From contig OY970824.1 of assembly GCA_963853835.1 (NCBI GenBank), forward strand, positions 40,618,727 through 40,682,726: a stretch of 64,000 bases of DNA. Direction: 5' to 3'. Numbering within the stretch: position 1 is the first letter of the stretch; each line of letters starts with the position of its first letter. The DNA is from Calendula officinalis (Eukaryota > Streptophyta > Magnoliopsida > Asterales > Asteraceae). Both the position numbers and the translations under genes were made by a program. The notes under the pieces were generated by a model. It worked only from the letters and a program-made list of their open reading frames with translations, had not been told where the DNA came from and searched no databases. Of the stretch, positions 61,313 to 64,000 are shown in pieces.

Positions 61313-61441
61313 TTGGCACCGAAGAGTACTGGTGCCAGACGTTTTGACTCAACACCGAAGAGTACAGGTGTTGAGCCTTGAGTTGTGTGAGGCGGGTCGA
61401 GGTTGATCTCTCGTCCCAAGTCACACAAGCGCGCTATATAA
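61313..61441 (+). promoter_or_regulatory. Two dyad modules and TATA block, LTR B
   Basis: GGCACC (61315-61320) with GGTGCC (61331-61336), and CTCAACACC (61348-61356) with GGTGTTGAG (61367-61375), then the conserved block and TATATAA at 61435-61441. Unchanged from LTR A despite substitutions elsewhere. Confidence 0.73.
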
Positions 61442-61856
61442 ATTTAAAATTGAGAAAATAAACTTGAGTAATTGAGAATTGAGTAGAGTCTCTAGGGTTC
61501 ACTTATGTGGCTTGAGTTGTTTGTATTTATTCGTTTATTTTGATATTATTCACTCAGCGGTGGCTGACCCCAAACACTCCCCTCCATTTTTCAGGTACTA
61601 GTAAGGGCAAAGAAAAGGTCAACGGTTGATGGGCTGCGTTTCTATTTTTACATTTATGGATTTGGATTAAAACATTTATTTCGAGTCAAACATGTTTTGT
61701 TTTCAAAACCTTTAAATATTCCGCATTTAAACCACGAGACGGTTTTATATTTTGAATAATGAATTGGGACCTTTGAGTTACTTGTACTCTTGGGGAAATT
61801 GTTTTTATTTTATTATTTAAAATTTTTAAATTTCCCCTGATTTTTAGGTTGTTACA

Positions 61857-61861
61857 TTGGC
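61857..61861. repeat. Right target-site duplication TTGGC (mutated)
   Basis: Partner of TCGGC at 52594-52598 with one C-to-T change. Confidence 0.9.
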
Positions 61862-64000
61862 ACGAACTCTTCAATATCCAAGATTGTGTGACAAAAGGTG
61901 CTATACTAAAACATTCATAACTTTCAGCTCGGGTGTCCGTTTCACGCCCACGAGTAACCAAAATAGCTGGTTCGTTCGTCACTGCCAAGAACAAGTTCGG
62001 CCCGAACTCTTCACTGTTCCCGGCCCGAACTTCATTTTCGGCCCGAACTTCAACCTCGGCCCGAACTCCGACCTTGGCCCTAACTTCAACCTCGGCCCGA
62101 ACATCATCCTCGGCCCGAACACCGAACTTCGGCCCGAACACCACTTCGGCCCGAACATCCCACTTCGGCCCGAACACCACTTCGGCCCGAACATCACTCT
62201 TCGGCCCGAACTCTACAATATCCAAGATTGTGTGACAAAAGGTGCTATACTAAAACATTCATAACTTTCAGTTCGGGTGTCCGTTTCACGCCCACGAGTA
62301 AGAAAAATAGCTGGTTCGTTCGTCACTACCAAGAACAAGTTCGGCCCGAACTCTTCACTGTTCCCGGCCCGAACTTCATTTTCGGCCCGAACTTTAACCT
62401 CGGCCCGAACTCCGACCTCGGCCAAACTTCAACCTCGGCTCGAACATCATCCTCGGCCCGAACACCGAACTTCGGCCCGAACACCACTTCGGCCCGAACA
62501 TCCCACTTCGGCCCGAACACCACTTCGGCCCGAACATCCCTCTTCGGCCCGAACTCTTCAATATCCAAGATTGTGTGACAAAATGTGCTATACTAAAACA
62601 TTCATAACTTTCAGCTCAGGTGTCCGTTTCACGCCCACGAGTAACCAAAATAGCTGGTTCATTCGTCACTGCCAAGAACAAGTTCGGCCCGAACTCTTCA
62701 CTGTTCCCGGCCCGAACTTCATTTTCGGCCCGAACTTCAACCTCGGCCCGAACTTCAACCTCGGCCCGAACTCCGCCTCGGCCCGAACATCAAGCTCGGC
62801 CCGAACACCGAACTTCGGCCCGAACACCACTTCGGCCCGAACATCCCACTTCGGCCCGAACACCACTTCGGCCCGAACATCCCTCTTCGGCACGAACTCT
62901 TCAATATCCAAGATTGTGTGACAAAAGGTGCTATACTAAAACATTCATAACTTTCTGCTCGGGTGTCCGTTTCACGCCCACGAGTAACCAAAATAGTTGG
63001 TTCGTTCGTCACTGCCAAGAACAAGTTCGGCCCGAACTCTTCACTGTTCCCGGCCCGAACTTCATTTTCGGCCCGAACTTCAACCTCGGCCCGAACTTCA
63101 ACCTCGGCCCGAACTCCGACCTCGGCCCGAACTTCAACCTCGGCCCGAACATCATGCTCGGCCCGAACACCGAACTTCGGCCCGGACACCACTTCGGCCC
63201 GAACATCCCACTTCGGCCCGAACACCACTTCGGCCCGAACATCACTCTTCGGCCCGAACTCTTCAATATCGAAGATTGTGTGACAAAAGGTGCTATACTA
63301 AAACATTCATAACTTTTAGTTCGGGTGTCCGTTTCACGCCCACGAGTAAGCAAAATAGTTGGTTCGTTCGTCACTGCCAAGAACAAGTTCGGCCCGAACT
63401 CTTCACTGTTCCCGGCCCGAACTTCATTTTCGTCCCGAACTTCAACCTCAGCCCGAACTCCGACCTCGGCCCAAACTTCAACCTCGGCCCGAACATCATC
63501 CTCGGCCCGAACACCGAACTTCGGCCCGAACACCACTTCGGCCCGAACATCCCACTTCGGCCCGAACACCACTTCGGCCCGAACATCCCTCTTCGGCCGG
63601 AACTCTTCAATATCCAAGATTGTGTGACAAAAGGTGCTATACTAAAACATTCATAACTTTCAGCTCAGGTGTCCGTTTCACGCCCACGAGTAACCAAAAT
63701 AGCTGGTTCGTTCGTCACTGCCAAGAACAAGTTCGGCCCGAACTCTTCACTGTTCCCGGCCCGAACTTCATTTTCGGCCCGAACTTCAACCTCGGCCCGA
63801 ACTCCAACCTCGGCCCGAACTCCGACCTCGGCCCGAACATCATTCTCGGCCCGAACACCGAACTTCAGCCCGAACACCACTTCGGCCCGAACATCCCACT
63901 TCGGCCCGAACACCACTTCGGCAGGAACATCGCTTTTCGGCCCTAACTCTTCAATATCCAAGATTGTGTGACAAAAGATGCTATACTAAAACATTCATAA
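61857..64000. repeat. Satellite array, block 4 (6 whole monomers, continues beyond window)
   Basis: Monomer starts: 61884, 62228, 62571, 62914, 63276, 63620 and 63964 (cut by the window end). Lengths 344, 343, 343, 362, 344, 344. The 343-bp members carry single-base deletions (GGCCAAACTTC near 62422; CTCCGCCTCGG near 62770), which break the 18-bp phase. No genes. Confidence 0.97.

Larger units (their letters stand above)
52599..61856 (+). mobile_element. Second LTR retrotransposon, non-coding (LARD-like), older family
   Basis: 9,258 bp with LTRs of 2,370 bp (52599-54968) and 2,838 bp (59019-61856) and a 4,050-bp internal region. Termini TGTAACG and GTTACA, same PBS and same 3' hairpin-plus-purine arrangement as the composite element, but the LTRs start TGTAACGTCCTG instead of TGTAACGCCCC and overall similarity is patchy. 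No retroviral protein domain is visible. By eye roughly 30-35 substitutions separate the LTRs apart from one large indel, against about nine in the composite element. With the mutated target duplication, this makes it the older insertion. Confidence 0.92.
59019..61856 (+). repeat. LTR B (3') of second element
   Basis: 2,838 bp, 468 bp longer than LTR A. The excess is a 469-bp segment at 59404-59872 minus a 1-bp deletion elsewhere. Dyad modules at 61313-61375 and TATATAA at 61435-61441 are intact and would direct transcription rightward into satellite. Confidence 0.94.

Overview
The window reads as non-genic heterochromatin from a higher plant, probably a dicot; I cannot name the species. About 38.3 kb (60%) is one tandem satellite array. 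The other 25.7 kb is three LTR-retrotransposon-derived insertions that landed inside that array. Plant origin is inferred from the LTR elements: a primer-binding site matching plant initiator tRNA-Met, TGTAACG...GTTACA termini, and a Ty3/gypsy-style block before the 3' LTR. I found no protein-coding gene, rRNA, tRNA or CRISPR.

Layout: satellite 1-10115; a 16,002-bp LTR-internal-LTR-internal-LTR composite 10116-26117; satellite 26118-43901; a 423-bp solo LTR 43902-44324; satellite 44325-52598; a second, older LTR element 52599-61856; satellite 61857-64000. Every insertion has 5-bp target duplications (ACTTC; GCCGG; TCGGC/TTGGC). When insertion and duplication are removed, the interrupted monomers measure exactly 344, 362 and 361 bp, so the array was once continuous with about 109 whole monomers.

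The satellite monomer is mostly 344 or 362 bp: a ~130-bp unique part plus 12-13 copies of a ~18-bp subrepeat built on CGGCCCGAAC, which holds the interrupted dyad TTCGG-C-CCGAA. Lengths mostly step by 18 bp. Because 18 is a multiple of three, many reading frames on both strands stay open over the subrepeats; these ORFs are artefacts, since 344 and 362 both shift the frame at each monomer. Several generations of higher-order duplication are visible, including a 344-bp unit in three apparently identical tandem copies and a ~2.1-kb stretch repeated 2,770 bp apart with one difference noticed.

Both large LTR elements are non-coding (LARD-like) and belong to related families. They share little sequence overall but keep a set of short structured blocks: dyad modules with co-varying arms just before a conserved TATA box, a hairpin with a GGGCCC loop resembling a retroviral dimerisation site, a hairpin with a GGGA loop before the polypurine tract, and two further hairpins. 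These conserved cis signals in elements without genes are the most interesting new signal here, beside the satellite itself.
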